Notes: a model not told the origin generated them from the letters alone. Positions 11,776-26,343 are shown, counted from the first letter of the stretch. The stretch is 64,000 bases of DNA from Diphasiastrum complanatum (GCA_029204225.1 CM055098.1:13559815-13623814), one strand, 5' to 3'. A program made the numbers and translations.

Positions 11776-12500
11776 ACAAGAGCATAAGCCATTGATCTAA
11801 TGTAAATCCCTTTTTAGCAAGTTTTGGTGCTCAAAACTAGTATTGAGAGGGCAAGCTAGAATCTTGATTTTAGTGAGGAGATTTGATCCCAAACTTGGTA
11901 GGGGTCCAAATCCGTACTGTCCACATGTGTGGGCACCTTTGAACCTGCATTCATTGCATGGTATTCATTTTATCCGAATAAATACAATTTGTGAGATTTT
12001 GATGTAATTTTTGGTGAAAATCTTAGGATAAGCTACCAATATTGAGTGCCATTGATTAGATTTGACATAGGGTCATGAGATCCAATTAATCTAGGCTGAA
12101 ATCAGGTCCTCTAAACTTGTTTTACAGGTCTTGAAAGTACACCAAAAAGTGTGAGGGAGTGCTAGAACTGAGATTATAAGTCCATTTGTTGGATTAGAAA
12201 TCTAATCTAAGTGAAACACTACAAGAGAGAGACCTTAGTGAGTTTCTAGAAGCAATCAAATCCATTTTTTTGGCAAGATTTGTTTGAAAGTAGTTTTCAC
12301 TTCATCGAGGACTGTTCACACGTGTGGAATAAGCTGAAGTAGGCAAACAAATTTATGACTTCTAGAAGGTTTTCAAGTAGATCTCCATATAGTAGGAAAA
12401 TGGACCGAAAGTGCTCAAAATAGAAAGTTTGATCCAAGTGTCAATTTTTCATGATGATTCACCATATGACAAAGCATCCTCACGTGTGTGAAATTTGATG
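11776..12500. other. Leader- or LTR-like non-coding sequence
   Basis: No coding sequence. The segment contains CACACGTGTG at 12317-12326 and near-copies such as TCACGTGTGTG at about 12480. It probably joins leader of one element to LTR of the next. Confidence 0.4.
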
Positions 12501-12901
12501 CATGATCAGTACCTCGAGCTCCAAGAAGTGTATATATAGAGGCATATTTGGCCATAATCAACATGAAACATCAATCTTGATTTTGGAAGCAATTTTGTGT
12601 CAATCTCTCCATTTGTCTTCATTTGTTTTGAATGTTTTGAGTTTCTATCATAGTGTACTTTGTTTTCAGGTTGGAGTCCGTACTCTGATAGTTTTTCACA
12701 CGTGTGAAATCAACAAGTACATTTACCTTAGTTAATGATTGTTCTTGTTAGATTTTCATGGCTAGAATTGATCTAGATTGATCTAAATTTTGTGTAGATT
12801 GATAGATCAATTGTATCTAACATCCAATCCCTCTTGTGGATCAATTTAGAATCCATTCTTGGTCCTATTTTGCAGATTTTCACATGGTATCAGAACCAAC
12901 C
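12501..12901 (+). repeat. Second LTR 3' end with primer-binding site
   Basis: The LTR ends GATTTTCACA at 12884. TGGTATCAGAACC (12885-12897) follows, a one-base variant of the tRNA-Met primer site. CACACGTGTG lies at 12697-12706 inside the 16-base palindrome TTTCACACGTGTGAAA. A copia gag/protease remnant begins about 300 bp downstream, in the right order for one element. Confidence 0.65.
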
Positions 12902-13079
12902 AGTTGGATCAGCACATTGAGAAAATAAGCTGATCTTCGCTCAACTCGCTGCATCAGGATAGGAGCACTAGGTCCCAGCACCACAACAACTAATGTACTT
13001 CATGAATCTCTACCGACGTCCTATCAGCCACTGAGAGTCTCATACTGAGTCTACCAGATATGACATTCGACAAAGCAGT

Positions 13080-13960
13080 CAGTCTTGTCGCTGATGAGAG
13101 ATGAAGGATAGGGAAGTAGTGATCAAGAGAAAGCTCTCTTCACAAAAGGAAAGAATAAAAACTAAAAAATCCAAGATTTGAGAAGACAAAGTCCTCGAAT
13201 CAGCCATCTTCTTCTTGCGATCACTGTCACAAACCAGGTCGTACAACCAACAAATGCTGGTTCAATCCAACAATACTTTGCATGCACTGCAAGAAGAAAG
13301 GGCATTATGCATATGATTGCAGATTCAATCCAAAAATAAAGAACAAAGCTAAAAAGACAAATGTTGTAGAGTCATCAAAGGATGCTAACAGAGGTGACGA
13401 AGCTTTCATGATACTCGACGAAGCTTCAACAAGTTACACTGAACACGACTGCGATGTAGTCATTGATTCAGGAGCAACATCTCACATAACCTGCAACAAG
13501 AAGGTCTTGATCGACTTTCGCGAACTCGAAAACAAAAGGAGCAGTGATTCTAGGTAATGGAAGCAGACACGATATCAAAGGCATCGGCACTCTACAGCTG
13601 CGAACATTGTCAGGCCAAGTGGAGCTACCAAGAGCACTTTATGTGCCCTCACTCAGAAAAGATCTGCTATCTGTCTCCAAGATGGCAGACCTAGGCATTC
13701 GAGTTTTGTTCGATGGCAATACTTGTCGTATGATCGAGAATACAACAAAAAAGTTGCTGACAATTGGATGCAGAGAAGGAAACCTCTGCTAGGATAAAAT
13801 AATCACCAACTCTAAAAGCATATTAAATGCTTCAAAAAATGAAGATCAGCTCTGGCATAGAAGAATGTATGATCTGAACATGCGGAGCCTATACAACATG
13901 AGCAATCATAGGTCTCAAGATTTTCAAGCCCGAAACTGAGTTGCCAACGAGCGAGACACT
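13080..13960 (+). pseudogene. Copia gag end, protease and pre-integrase fragment
   Basis: Two zinc knuckles lie at about 13218-13320. The first, CDHCHKPGRTTNKC, has Arg in place of His; the second, CMHCKKKGHYAYDC, is complete. The protease motif is VVIDSGATSHITC at about 13458-13495. A frameshift at about 13545 moves reading into the next frame (ILGNGSRHDIKGIGTL ... LYVPSLRKDLLSVSKM), which stops at about 13792. Weak pre-integrase sequence (QLWHRRMYDLNM) continues to about 13890. Integrase core, RT and RNase H are missing. The minus-strand remnant at 51540-52320 is the closest match here, including the double knuckle and DSGATSH. Confidence 0.8.
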
Positions 13961-14196
13961 GACGATCTCACTCTAAAAACTAAACTGATAATACAATCAT
14001 TCTATTTTTGTGCATCACCCGGTCTTGTGCTATCATTTGTCTTGATTGCTAGAATAGAATGTGTTCTGTGATGTGTAGTCTTGTGTCTGGGATCCTGTAA
14101 ATAGCTTCCACGCAAAGAGAAAATTCAAAGGCACAAAATCATTCGCGACAAAGAAGATAAAGACGGAAACGAAACAGTCTCACTTCCGCGACAGTT

Positions 14197-14608
14197 TCCT
14201 AATGCCAGATTAGGTTTATTTTCTTTGACTAGTATTGGTGTCCCTTTGAATAGTGTTGTCACATTAATGCCATATGCCGGACCTCAATATAATTGGGGTG
14301 ATTGGCATGCTCTATGTCGCCACCAATGGACAATGCAAATATATGGTTTAAATTCCAATGCTTGTTCTTTGGTAGAGAGGCGCATGCAAGGAAAACGTGT
14401 TTCAGAAGCACATCGTATGTATATCGATGGGCGTCCAGAAATACATGGAAACATCGCTGCATGTATAAATAGTTCTACATATGTAATGGTTTGTGCAATC
14501 AGACCTATTAAATGTGGTGTAGAACTATTCATCAACTATAGCTTCAATCGTCCTCTACCAAGATGTGTACAAAAAGTTTTGAGCCAAGCACAACCATGTG
14601 CGTTGTAA
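14197..14608 (+). pseudogene. SET-domain-like fragment
   Basis: An open frame of roughly 135 codons (to TAA at 14606-14608) reads ARLGLFSLTSIGVPLNSVVT, LMPYAG, then YIDGRPEIHGNIAACINSS, then AIRPIKCGVELFINYSF. This follows the order of a SET methyltransferase domain: G-x-G-lf start, YaG, iD...gNiarfiNHS, and aiKpGeELfinY. In place of the key NHS it has NSS, and the G-x-G start is only partly kept. I see no start codon fixed by context (TTG at 14225 lies inside the domain), no pre-SET and no substrate. Next to it is a CACTA transposase remnant, so it may be a captured piece. It could also be an unrelated transposon protein with chance likeness. Confidence 0.45.
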
Positions 14609-15080
14609 ATACCAAAAGTACATCCTTTTCATTCGAGTTCAATTTGGATGTCTTATTTGCCTTTCAATTTAGAGATGATGTTTCTTTTCGATGTCTTATT
14701 TAAGTTCACATTTGATATGATGTTTGATGTTAAGCTTTTACAAATAATGCTCAATTATGAATGTCTTGTTTCAATTTTAATTATAATATAATGTTCGATT
14801 AGTTTCAAATTGGATATGATGTTTGATGTTTAGGTTTTAGAAATAGTGTTCAATTTTCATGTCTTGTTTGAATATCATGTTCGATTTTGATGTCATATTT
14901 AAGTTTCAATTTGAATGATGCTTAGTGTTTCGATATTTGAATTATAAGATGATATCTTTTATTTGAGAACGTGAATAGTCTTAATAGTGGTATTTGTGTT
15001 TTTTTTTTAAATAATGTTCATTTTTCATATCTTGATTTAAGTTCCACTTTGTATATATTGTTGTTCAATTTTGATGTCTT
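14609..15080. other. AT-rich degenerate repeats, no gene
   Basis: Words such as GATGTCTTATTTAAGTT and ATGATGTTTGATGTT recur imperfectly several times, giving a loosely periodic AT-rich stretch between the SET-like and transposase fragments. No coding frame is supported. Confidence 0.6.
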
Positions 15081-15415
15081 ATTTGTATCGTGGTGAGTAT
15101 CAAAGACTAACAAATTGTCCTATATGTGAGACTCCTCGATATTGAGATGATTTGCAAGGGACTACTATCCCAAACAAGGTGTTGAGACATTTTCCAATAA
15201 TTCCATGATTGCAGCGATTTTTTCGTTGCAAATCCCTTGCAGAACTGATTAATTGGCATGATAGCCACCATTCTTTAGATGGGGTTATGAGAGTACCCTC
15301 AGATTCTCCTGCATGGAAACACATTGACAAAGAGTATCCATGTTTTGCAAGTGAATCTAGAAACATAAGATTTCAATCTGGTCGAAGCACAATATTGATT
15401 TCGTCAGATTGACAC
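15081..15415 (+). pseudogene. CACTA (En/Spm) Tnp2 transposase fragment
   Basis: Translation gives CPICETPRY, then KVLRHFPIIP, a stop, LQRFFRCKSLAELINWH, and then DSPAWKHIDKEYPCFASESRN. This is the start of the Tnp2 family (C-P-x-C knuckle, KVLRYFPIiPRLQRlf, WH, HPaDspaWk.iD..wP.F..d.RN). The TGA at about 15211-15213 sits where family members have Arg (CGA), as expected from a C-to-T change. Another stop lies at about 15143. The catalytic centre that would follow is deleted; the sequence passes to an intergenic-like stretch and then to the C-terminal DUF4216 part. Confidence 0.8.
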
Positions 15416-16287
15416 AATGATCATTTGATTTTTGATTCACAATCATGATCACATATTAATCATTTTATTATTAGTCCACACTTATTATTCAGACACATTG
15501 GTATTGCCTCGTCATTGTGAACAGGTGTGTCACATGACATTCATTTTTTCTCAATCATAATCAGTAACATATACTATTTCATTACAATTGACTATTCATG
15601 TGGACCTTAGTTTTATGTTGGAACAAATTTTTAACTTAACATTGTTAAATGTGCGGGTATTTTTTCAACCGGATCGACTAAACAACAAGTGGTGGCATGT
15701 TGTTCAAGTAAAGCCACGCGCTAGACATGTATTTGAAAATGCATACATTGAGAATGAAATGGAGGACTTGAATATTGACAACACAAACATGGTTGATGCG
15801 GATATAAAAATATCTCCAAGTTCTCTAAATATTATAGAAAATACTATAAATGAATCGAATGATTCTGACATAAACAACAATATTGAGAGAGATTCCGATT
15901 ACTATAGTGATGATGAAAATCATCTAAGCGGAGATGAGTTGCAAGATGTATTGGCTGATGAATTTGAATTTTGTGATGATGAATAAATTATATATATATA
16001 TCACAATCATTTTTGTGATAAAATGATAATTTACGTAATTATTGCATCTTTATAATACATTCTTACATTTTTCAAGTCTATCTTGATTTTAATCTACCAA
16101 TCACTTCTGATTCATTTTAAATCAAATGCTTTCAATGCAATCTATATCTTATTAAAGATCTAGCAAAAATTGATTGACCAAAGAAAACAATTACTTAGCA
16201 TATGTTGATCATTTATAGCTTCAAAAACATTTTTGTTTTGAAATATCCTTACTATACTTAAAATCTATTACACCAATATCTTCATAT
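15371..16287 (+). repeat. Tandem unit 1 carrying the Tnp2 C-terminal (DUF4216) region
   Basis: First of three direct tandem copies. It starts TTTCAATCTGGTCGAAGC and is followed by the same sequence 917 bp later. It contains the transposase C-terminal frame and a short (TA)n run near 15988. Confidence 0.9.
15588..15986 (+). pseudogene. CACTA transposase C-terminus (DUF4216-like), copy 1
   Basis: The 132-codon frame includes VFFQPDRLNNKWWHVVQVKPRARHVFE, which fits the DUF4216 pattern found at the C-terminus of plant CACTA transposases (vfYv.Dp.n..W.vVl..kPR..y). It ends in an Asp/Glu/Asn-rich tail and stops at 15986. The first residues (MTIHVDLSFML) may not be a true start, since the domain normally follows the catalytic region, deleted here. 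Confidence 0.7.
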
Positions 16288-16509
16288 CTTCAATCTGGTT
16301 GAAGCACAATATTGATTCGTCAAATTGACACAATGATCATTTGATTTTTGATTCACAATCATGATCACATATTAATCATTTTATTATTAGTCCACATTTA
16401 TTATTCAGACACATTGGTGTTGCCTCGTCATTGTGAACATGTGTGTCACATGACATTCATTTTTTCTCAATCATAATCAGTAACATATACTACTTCATTA
16501 CAATTAACT

Positions 16510-17026
<517 letters not shown>

Positions 17027-17313
17027 ACTCATTTTTGTGATAAAATGATAATTTACATAATTATTGCATCTTTATAATACATTCTTGTATTTTTCAAGTT
17101 TATCTTGATTTTAATCTACCAATCAATTCCGGATTCATTTTAAATCAAATGTTTTCAATGCAATCTATATCTTATTAAAGATCTAGCAAAAATTGATTGA
17201 CCAAAGAAAACAATTACTGAGCATATGTTGATCATTTATAGTCGCTTCAAAAACATTTTTGTTTTTAAATATCCTTACTATACTTAAAATCTATTACAAC
17301 AATATCTTCATAT

Positions 17314-17790
17314 CTTCAATCTGGTCGAAGCACAATATTGATTTTGTCAGATTGACACAATGATCATTTGATTTTTGATTCACAATCATGATCACATATT
17401 AATCATTTTATTATTAGTCCACACTTATTATTTAGACACATTGGTGTTGCCTCGTCATTGTAAACAGGTGTGTCACATGACATTCATTTTTTCTCAATCA
17501 AAATCAGTAACATATACTACTTCATTACAATTAACTATTCATGTGGACCTTAGTTTCATGTTGGAACAAATTTTTAACTTAACATTGTTAAATGTGCAGG
17601 TAGTTTTTCAACCGGATCGACTAAACAACAAGTGATGGCATGTTGTTCAAGTAAAGCCACGCGTTAGACATGTATTTGAAAATGCATACATTGAGAATGA
17701 AATGGAGGACTTGAATATTGACAACACAAACATGGTTGATTCGGATATAAAAATATTTCGAAGCTCTCTAAATATTATAGAAAATACTAT
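17314..17790 (+). repeat. Tandem unit 3, truncated, with DUF4216-like copy 3
   Basis: The third copy ends abruptly at about 17790 (AAATACTATA) where a minus-strand copia RT fragment begins. The coding part runs at about 17520-17790; ATGGCATGTT replaces the TGG codons, giving a TGA at 17633-17635. Confidence 0.85.
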
Positions 17791-17796
17791 ATTGTC

Positions 17797-18345
17797 GATT
17801 GTTGGGGTCTTCAAATCCTTCAGGCTGGTTCATAAAGATTTCTTCCTCTAGATCTCTGTGGAGAAAGGCTATCTTTACATCAATCTAGTGAATTTCCAGA
17901 TTGTGTTGTGTAGCGTATGCAAGGAGTAGTCATATGCTTGTCATCTTGACCATTGGCAAATATGTGTCGAAAAAATCAACACCATACCTTTGTGTGTAGC
18001 CCTTCACGACAAGCCTTGCTTTGTAATGGCCAACAATGCCATCTGATTTCATTTTCTTCTATATTTTGATTTGCAACCAATGTAGATCTGCATTGAGAGA
18101 AAAGAGATTAGAAAACATACTTGCATAAGCATAATCAATTAAGCATCTGAAATAAATCATAAAATACCTACTTGAATGCACAAATCAGTCGACGATTTTA
18201 TCTGTTTTCTGGCAGTGGCTCTAGTGTCCATGCCTCGTTTTGCCTCATCGACTTGATCTAATCTGACATTGACTGCTTTCAGAATTCTCCCTCTGGACTT
18301 TGGACAGCTTCTTGATATGTTGTTGGCTCGAAGCATCCAATATGG
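17797..18345 (-). pseudogene. Copia reverse transcriptase fragment
   Basis: Read on the minus strand, the sequence gives CFEPTTYQEAVQSPE (RT region start, about 18330-18290). After a gap of unclear sequence it gives YKARLVVKGYTQRYGVDFFDTY, ATQHNLEIH and AFLHRDLEEEIFMNQPEGFEDP down to 17797. These are the copia RT finger and first palm motifs. Stops and a non-matching stretch at about 18090-18180 break it, and the YVDD palm is absent. No LTR is attached. Confidence 0.75.
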
Positions 18346-18468
18346 ACACTATTGTCTATATCAATTATTAAAGTTATGATAAAATGATAGAAAGAAGTTC
18401 TATTCTGAGGATGGAGATCTTTCTTAAGATGGATCAAAATTGTGTGGTAAAACTAGTTGAAGAGGGAG
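18346..18468 (+). pseudogene. Copia pol 3' tail and polypurine tract
   Basis: The short stretch ends AAACTAGTTGAAGAGGGAG, matching the KLVEEGV end of copia pol in E4 and its polypurine tract. The start of an LTR follows directly. The tail lies on the plus strand, opposite to the RT fragment beside it, so two elements meet here. Confidence 0.6.
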
Positions 18469-19860
18469 TGCGAAAAATGTCAACTAGTTTAGTTTGTCTA
18501 ATTTGGTAATTTGGAGGCCAAAATGAAATTTCAACTTAGAGGTAGATTTCTTAATGTCAATAAGGCCTAAAATAATATCCTTACTATTTTTTACAAGTAC
18601 ATAAGTGGATAAGATCGGATTTGGAGCTACTTTTATTGGCTAATGTGGATAGATTGCATCTAGTCACATTAAACTAGGTTTCAAGTGAAGTACCTAGAAG
18701 TTGCTATTTTAGGGCAAGTTTAGGACAAGTGGCCAAGTGACATTATGGATGTTATAAATAGATGTACCAGCATGGAAAAAATATCTTCATGTTCTCATTT
18801 TATGTGGAGGACTTTCCTCTTTTGATTCTATGTCCATCTCTTTCATATTTCTCATGATATCGTGAGTTCTAGTGAGTAGAATGCTAATTTTCTTGTTGTA
18901 CTTGGATTTACACGTGTGAAGGACAATGTACTACTATTATTTTATGGAAATAGATAGTGTTATAAAATATCTTAGTGATTTTGATCCGATCTTCATGTAT
19001 TTTCAAGTTCTAGCATGGTAGATGCATGATTTCCAGCTTGTAGATGAATCTAGATGTGCACCTAAATTTAGCTAAATATCCAATGATCCATTAAGTGTGT
19101 TATGGATCTTATTTTCTCACACGTAATTAATATACGGGTCAACGTAGGCCTATTGACCTCCTTACAGGATAATAGCCAGAGATTAGTCCAAATGTGGACA
19201 TGATATAAACTCTCATGGCTCTCTCATTGATATAGTATTACCTATACATGTACACACAAGAATTGTCCATATCCGATAGATATTTTTTCGAGAACAATTC
19301 ATGAAAACATTGAAAGGATTCATAAGACAAAGAGCAAGGCAACATGGCATAAGGGTGGCTAGTGCAAGAATCCATGGCAAATATCACAGAGTTCCTTGGT
19401 CATAGAGATTCTTTTATTCCATGTCTTTGGGATAATAAAGATGATTCACACCTTGAATAGAAATATCAGTGATAATTATGGTAAAACTTCAAAGCAAAAC
19501 ATTCTCACCATCAAAATGACTACATTCCACCACTTATCATCGTGACTCATGAATGGCTTGTCAATGCATAATCTCATAGATAATCTTGGACAATAGGAAT
19601 GCCAAGAGACTTACATCAAATTTATAGACAAGAATGTTAGTTGATTCTTACAAGATTTTGACACATCCAATTCAAGGTCATGTTCGAAATCACAATACTA
19701 TTACAAAATTCTATGAGTTGAAATTCCACATGTACGTAAGTCTAAAATGAAAATTTTGGTGCTAAAATTCCAAGCTTAAGTTACTTCTAATCAACCTATG
19801 GGAAATAATCTAACGCCTTAGGCATTATAGGAACTCTTGACTAAATAAGGGCCTTATAAG
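18469..19860 (+). repeat. LTR-like segment with an inverted copy at 50404-51533
   Basis: It starts TGCGAAAAATGTCAACTAG right after the tract GAAGAGGGAG, so at least the first part is a 3' LTR. From about 18705 to 19853 it is matched, in reverse orientation, by 50404-51533. TACACGTGTG at about 18909, one base from the shared palindrome, appears in both copies in some form. The right LTR boundary is not clear; no coding sequence is present. Confidence 0.7.
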
Positions 19861-20361
19861 GAATGTCACGTAAGTAATGCTCAATGTTGCACAAGTTTAT
19901 GTTCACATTATGAAAGTTTGTGCTTGGACATCCATCTTTTACTATGGGCAAGTTCATAGGCCAATACATGCTTTTAAAAAGTCTTGTGAATGGCAACTAG
20001 AGTCTAAATTTACATAATCAAAGTTTTTGAGGTCAATTTGGAGAATTTTATTGGTATAAATTTCTCCAAATCAAGGTCAATTTGAAGATTTTTAATTGTC
20101 TATGTGGACATGGAAATGGTATAAAAATAAATAAAAGTATCTTTTAGGAGCACTCTTTTAAGGTCAATAGCTCCTTCAATGAATAATTAATTAGCTTACA
20201 ACAAATAGCAATTTCTTAACATATGCAAATATTTTAAATAAGTGAAGCAAATCAAGGGCACCACAACCTCGGCTTTATCTCTTTCTATACAATGTCCAAC
20301 TTCTTTGTAGTTTAAGAAAGTTTTCTTCTTATTTGAAAAATCTACAAATTAAAATATTATT
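19861..20361. other. Spacer, no gene seen
   Basis: AT-rich sequence without supported frames or repeats, up to the CT tract. Confidence 0.5.
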
Positions 20362-22500
<2,139 letters not shown>

Positions 22501-22504
22501 ATGC

Positions 22505-24440
22505 ATGTCTTCCATAAAATCTAGCACCCCACCTTAATCTGGATCTGAGCTTGATCTTTAGACTAAGCAATGCACAAAATTTGTTGTGTGCATCAATGCT
22601 CAAAGCCTTGGTAAACACATCTTCAATCATGTTTTGCATTAGTACATTAAGCTTACATCTACATCTCCTACCCAGCTTGCATCTCCACTTAGCCAATGAA
22701 GATTGTTGTTGCCAACTTCTCCATACCAGATGCACAGGTCCGTTGTAGCTCAAATGTATCTTTTGACTCTGATAAGAGCCTTCCAATGTATGATGCCAGG
22801 ATTAGCCATGAATTGGCTTAATGATCTAACTACAAAAGCGATGCCAGGTTTTGTACAAACCATTTGCATACATGAGAGATTTGAGTATCGACTGATACAT
22901 ATACTCTCTCATTTGCTCCTTTTCTTGATTTGTCTGAAGGACAGTGGTCCTTCGATTATTGCAGGCTTGGATCCATTGGTGATTGAGCTTCGTTGCAATT
23001 AATCAAATTGTATTTGATAAGAGTATTATGAAGATACCTTTGTTGAGTAATGTAAATAGACTGTCTCTCTCTGTCTTGATGGAATTTGAATTCCAAGACA
23101 ATAGTGAGCCCCATCCAGATCGGTCATGTCAAATTTTTAGGACAACATTTGTTTAGCATCTCTCACCTGATCAAAAATTGTTGCTGACAAGTCGTCAACA
23201 TACAAGGAGATGATAATGAAGGAATGATGCACTGACATGAAATAAATGTTAGAAACAGTAGTTTTTGGTTTGAAACCATGCTGAATGTGGAATGTGTTGT
23301 CCTCTAAAAACAAGCTCTTGCTGATTTCAAGTCATAAAGTGCATTGTGGGGTGTATAGGCATGATTCTTCATACCTTCAAGAAAGTATCCCTTGGGCTGT
23401 ATCATGTAAATGTCTTCTTCTATAACTCCATTTAGATAAGTTTTCTGTACATCGAGTTGATGTACTTCAAGGTCGGCTATAGCAGCAAAAGATAAGAGGA
23501 CTCGGATCGATGAATGCTTGACCACTTGACTGAAAGTCTCATTGTAGTCATTGGAGATCTGAGAAAATCTTCTGGCTACTAGTTGACATTTCCATCGGTC
23601 AATACTCTTGTCCACTTTATACTTGATCTTGAAGAACCATTTGCAATCGATAAGATTGTTGCCGGAAGGTAGTTCGACCAATGGCCATGTTTGGTTCTTG
23701 GTAAGTGAGAAATACTCTTTGTCCATTGCTTCTCTCTAAAGATTGAGTCTGATTGGCTAAGTGCCTCTTTGAATGTAGTCGGTTTCTAAATTGAAAGACA
23801 TGCAAAATTAGGCATATACCTCGTGGGCTATGTGCGCACTCAGTTTGATGTTCTTGGAGGTCGCATCAGTTGATGATCCATTCCTTGGTCAGGTTGTTGC
23901 TAAGTAACAACAATGTCTTCCTCTGATTCGTTGTTGAATAGTTGGTTGACTGTCAGGATGATGGAGCTTGAGGCTCGAATTGTCACTGAGATCCTGATTA
24001 GAGGCAAAAAAGCAATGACTTAATTTGTACAACTATCCATGTCTCTTTTCAAGTGCTAGGATCTTGATTGTCTGATCTGATTCAAATTCTACTTTGTCCT
24101 AAATCTACAATTCTGCTAATAGAGAGCAGATTTGTAGAAAGATTTGGTACATGAAAGACACTTGAGAGTAGTTTGGATTGATCATTTGCAAAGCTTAATC
24201 TTATTGTACCTTCACCTTTGAAGGTACAGTAAGATTAAGCTTTGCAAATGATCAATGTCACCCATGTGAAAAAACTTATTGGTACAGTAAGGCATACATA
24301 ATTCAAAATAGCTAATATGGTTGGTCATATGCTGAGAGGCTCCAGAATTAAGAAACCAAGAGCTATTGTCTGATGCTTCTTGATGGCTTGTCATGAATTC
24401 ATGATCCGCTTCTTGATTCAATGGAGATGTACTCACTTGG
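22505..24440 (-). pseudogene. Decayed minus-strand copia pol (protease, RT, RNase H end)
   Basis: From high to low coordinates: protease WFLNSGASQHMTNH (24436-24212 frame, catalytic Asp replaced by Asn); pre-integrase piece SVFHVPNLSTNLLSISRI at about 24160-24100; integrase-RT linker with PTTFKEA-like sequence at about 23930-23730; RT WPLVELPSGNNLIDCKWFFKIK, VHQLDVQKTYLNG (23726-23304); palm IIISLYVDDL at about 23215-23185 followed by MTDLDGAHYCLGIQI; and an RNase H end EDVFTKALSIDAHNKF at about 22625-22575. The integrase core is missing, and many stops and frame changes are present. Despite this the YVDD motif survives. No LTR pair was found. Confidence 0.82.
24178..24255. repeat. Near-perfect palindrome inside copia protease remnant
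   Basis: Two 37-base arms (24178-24214 and 24219-24255) are reverse complements with a single mismatch, separated by 4 bases. They would form a stable hairpin. The duplicated arm interrupts the old protease reading, so it arose by inverted duplication after the element decayed or inserted. Confidence 0.95.
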
Positions 24441-24600
24441 AGATGGTACGAATGGGCAAAGCCAAGTATGGACTTTGTGTTGAGTAAGATTTTTTATTTT
24501 TTATACATCATTTTTGCTGATGCTCATGTTCTATTTATTGTACTCACTTGGAGTCTGGTACAAATGGGCAAAGCCAATTATGGACTTTGTTAAATTACAT
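24425..24600. repeat. Imperfect direct repeat of about 50 bp
   Basis: TACTCACTTGGAGATGGTAC (about 24430) recurs as TACTCACTTGGAGTCTGGTAC-type sequence at about 24540. Both are followed by AATGGGCAAAGCCAA and TATGGACTTTGT. They may be LTR termini or a local duplication. Confidence 0.8.
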
Positions 24601-24689
24601 CCTATTTGAAAACTAAAATTCGTTTCAATTGAGATATCTTTCTCAAATCTTTTGAAACTCATAGGGTTAAAGAGAAGAAGATAACCCTT

Positions 24690-24766
24690 GAGAAGGATTA
24701 GCACATGATTTTATTTTTCATGCTAGGTCTAAGCATATTGAGGTTGCTTATAGTTTTATTAGAAAC
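24690..24766 (+). pseudogene. RNase H fragment, left part, interrupted by E2
   Basis: Plus-strand translation reads HDFIFHARSKHIEVAYSFIRN up to the E2 insertion point, the conserved C-terminal RNase H/tether motif of copia elements. The last five bases, GAAAC (24762-24766), are the target-site copy. The reading resumes after E2 at 29857. Confidence 0.85.
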
Positions 24767-25590
24767 TGTGAGAAATTGGCAAAAATCTAGCTTGGTATTT
24801 TCTATAATAGAAGTTTGTAAGTGAATCTCACATGTGTGGAGGATGTTCCCACGTGTGGAGAATTGTAAAGTAAATCAAAATGTTTGATATAGGGGTCTCA
24901 TTGAATTTCATAGTCAAGCATTTAGGTGTAGGATGTTGATAGGGTCAAATTTGGCATAGATGGCAAATTATCCATTTCCACTTGTAATGCCACTATTGAG
25001 CCAAAATAGAGTAGGCCAAACTTGTGCCAATTAGAGTGTAGACAAGTGTAATGCTTTTGTTTGATGAAGTTTAAGAGGTCCAATAGGATTTAGAGGTGGA
25101 ACCATGTGTGGTCCAATAGGAATTTGAGGTGTGCTTGAATATAGTCCAATAGAATTTAGAGGTGCATGGATAAATGGTCCAATAGGATTAAGAGGTGGCA
25201 AAGTGTGATCCAATCATATTTAAGCATAGTGGTAGCTCATGAAGCTACTAGTATCATTGTACTCCTCATTTTGGATCCAATTGATTTTGAGATTGAGTGA
25301 ATTTTGAGTGTCATTGAATTTCTAGCTTTCTCTCTCTATCCCAGAGCTCATGATGTTTTTTCTCTCTCTACCTGAGGAGAGCAGCTTGTTTTTACTTAGA
25401 TTATATTTTGAATACTTCCCACACGTGTGAGTGAGAGTTGGAAGTGATTGAATGCATGTAGTAGTGTGTTTTTGCCATAGATTCAAAGATAGATCTTGAA
25501 TCTCAATCTAGTCTTGATCTTGGTGCATCTACACACCTTAGGAGATCACAAGTACATGTAGTGGACAGTCCACACGTGTGAAATTCAACA
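24767..25590 (+). repeat. 5' LTR of E2
   Basis: 824 bp, same length as the 3' copy. CACACGTGTG is at 25420-25429 and 25571-25580. The start follows RNase H sequence of the host element, and the end is followed by the variant primer site TGGTGTCAGAGAC (25591-25603), two changes from the tRNA-Met match. Confidence 0.95.
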
Positions 25591-26343
25591 TGGTGTCAGA
25601 GACTACCTAAGGTTACCATGCATTTTGATAGTGAAAAAAATTTCATCAATCTTGAGCTAGAAGTTGTCAAGGCCCATTTTCCTAGCTATCTTGTTCAATT
25701 TTGGATCAAAAGAGATCAAAAGGACATTGATTGGGTCTGATCTGGTACTGTACAAAATCAGGTGCTCAGACACGTGTGAGGAACATCCAATTTCAGTTTG
25801 GGAGTTCTCTTTCATGTTTGATCCAAAAATCTTGCTAGATAGCTTGTTTTGAGGCTATTTTTTTGTCTAGTTTCTGATGCAATCAGTTTCATTCCATTTG
25901 GTTGAGCCAATCAAAAGCTATAAGCTTTTGAAGAGGGTTAGGTAGGGCACCTAGACCTGGGTGGACACATTTTGTTTGGTCAAGAGATTGCTTGTTTGAT
26001 CCAAAATCACAGTTGAATGCTTATCAATCTCATCTATATGTGATCTAGGCACTGTTTTGAGATCTTAGCCATTTTGTTTCATGCAATATCATTGTATTTG
26101 AGTCAAATTTGGTTTCTTAGTGTATTTCACACGTTGTAAGAGTGTTTGATCCTAACTTTGCCCATACTCCATCATTTGATGTGAAGTAGATCTAGTTTTG
26201 GAGAGATTGAGATAGCTAGTGAGAATCATCTCACAGTTTGTTGCAAGATCTTGCATAGGAGATGGTAGCACACCATTATTGGATCCTATAGTGAGAGAGA
26301 AGCAACATTTTTTGTTCATCACTTTTATTTATCTCCACTTTAC
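25591..26343 (+). other. Primer site and leader of E2
   Basis: The primer-binding site TGGTGTCAGAGAC has diverged from TGGTATCAGAGCC. The leader of about 740 bp aligns along its length with that of E1 and has no supported coding sequence. Confidence 0.75.

Noticed and set aside
24178-24255. Rho-independent-type terminator
   Set aside because: The hairpin lies inside a eukaryotic retroelement remnant; bacterial terminators do not apply.
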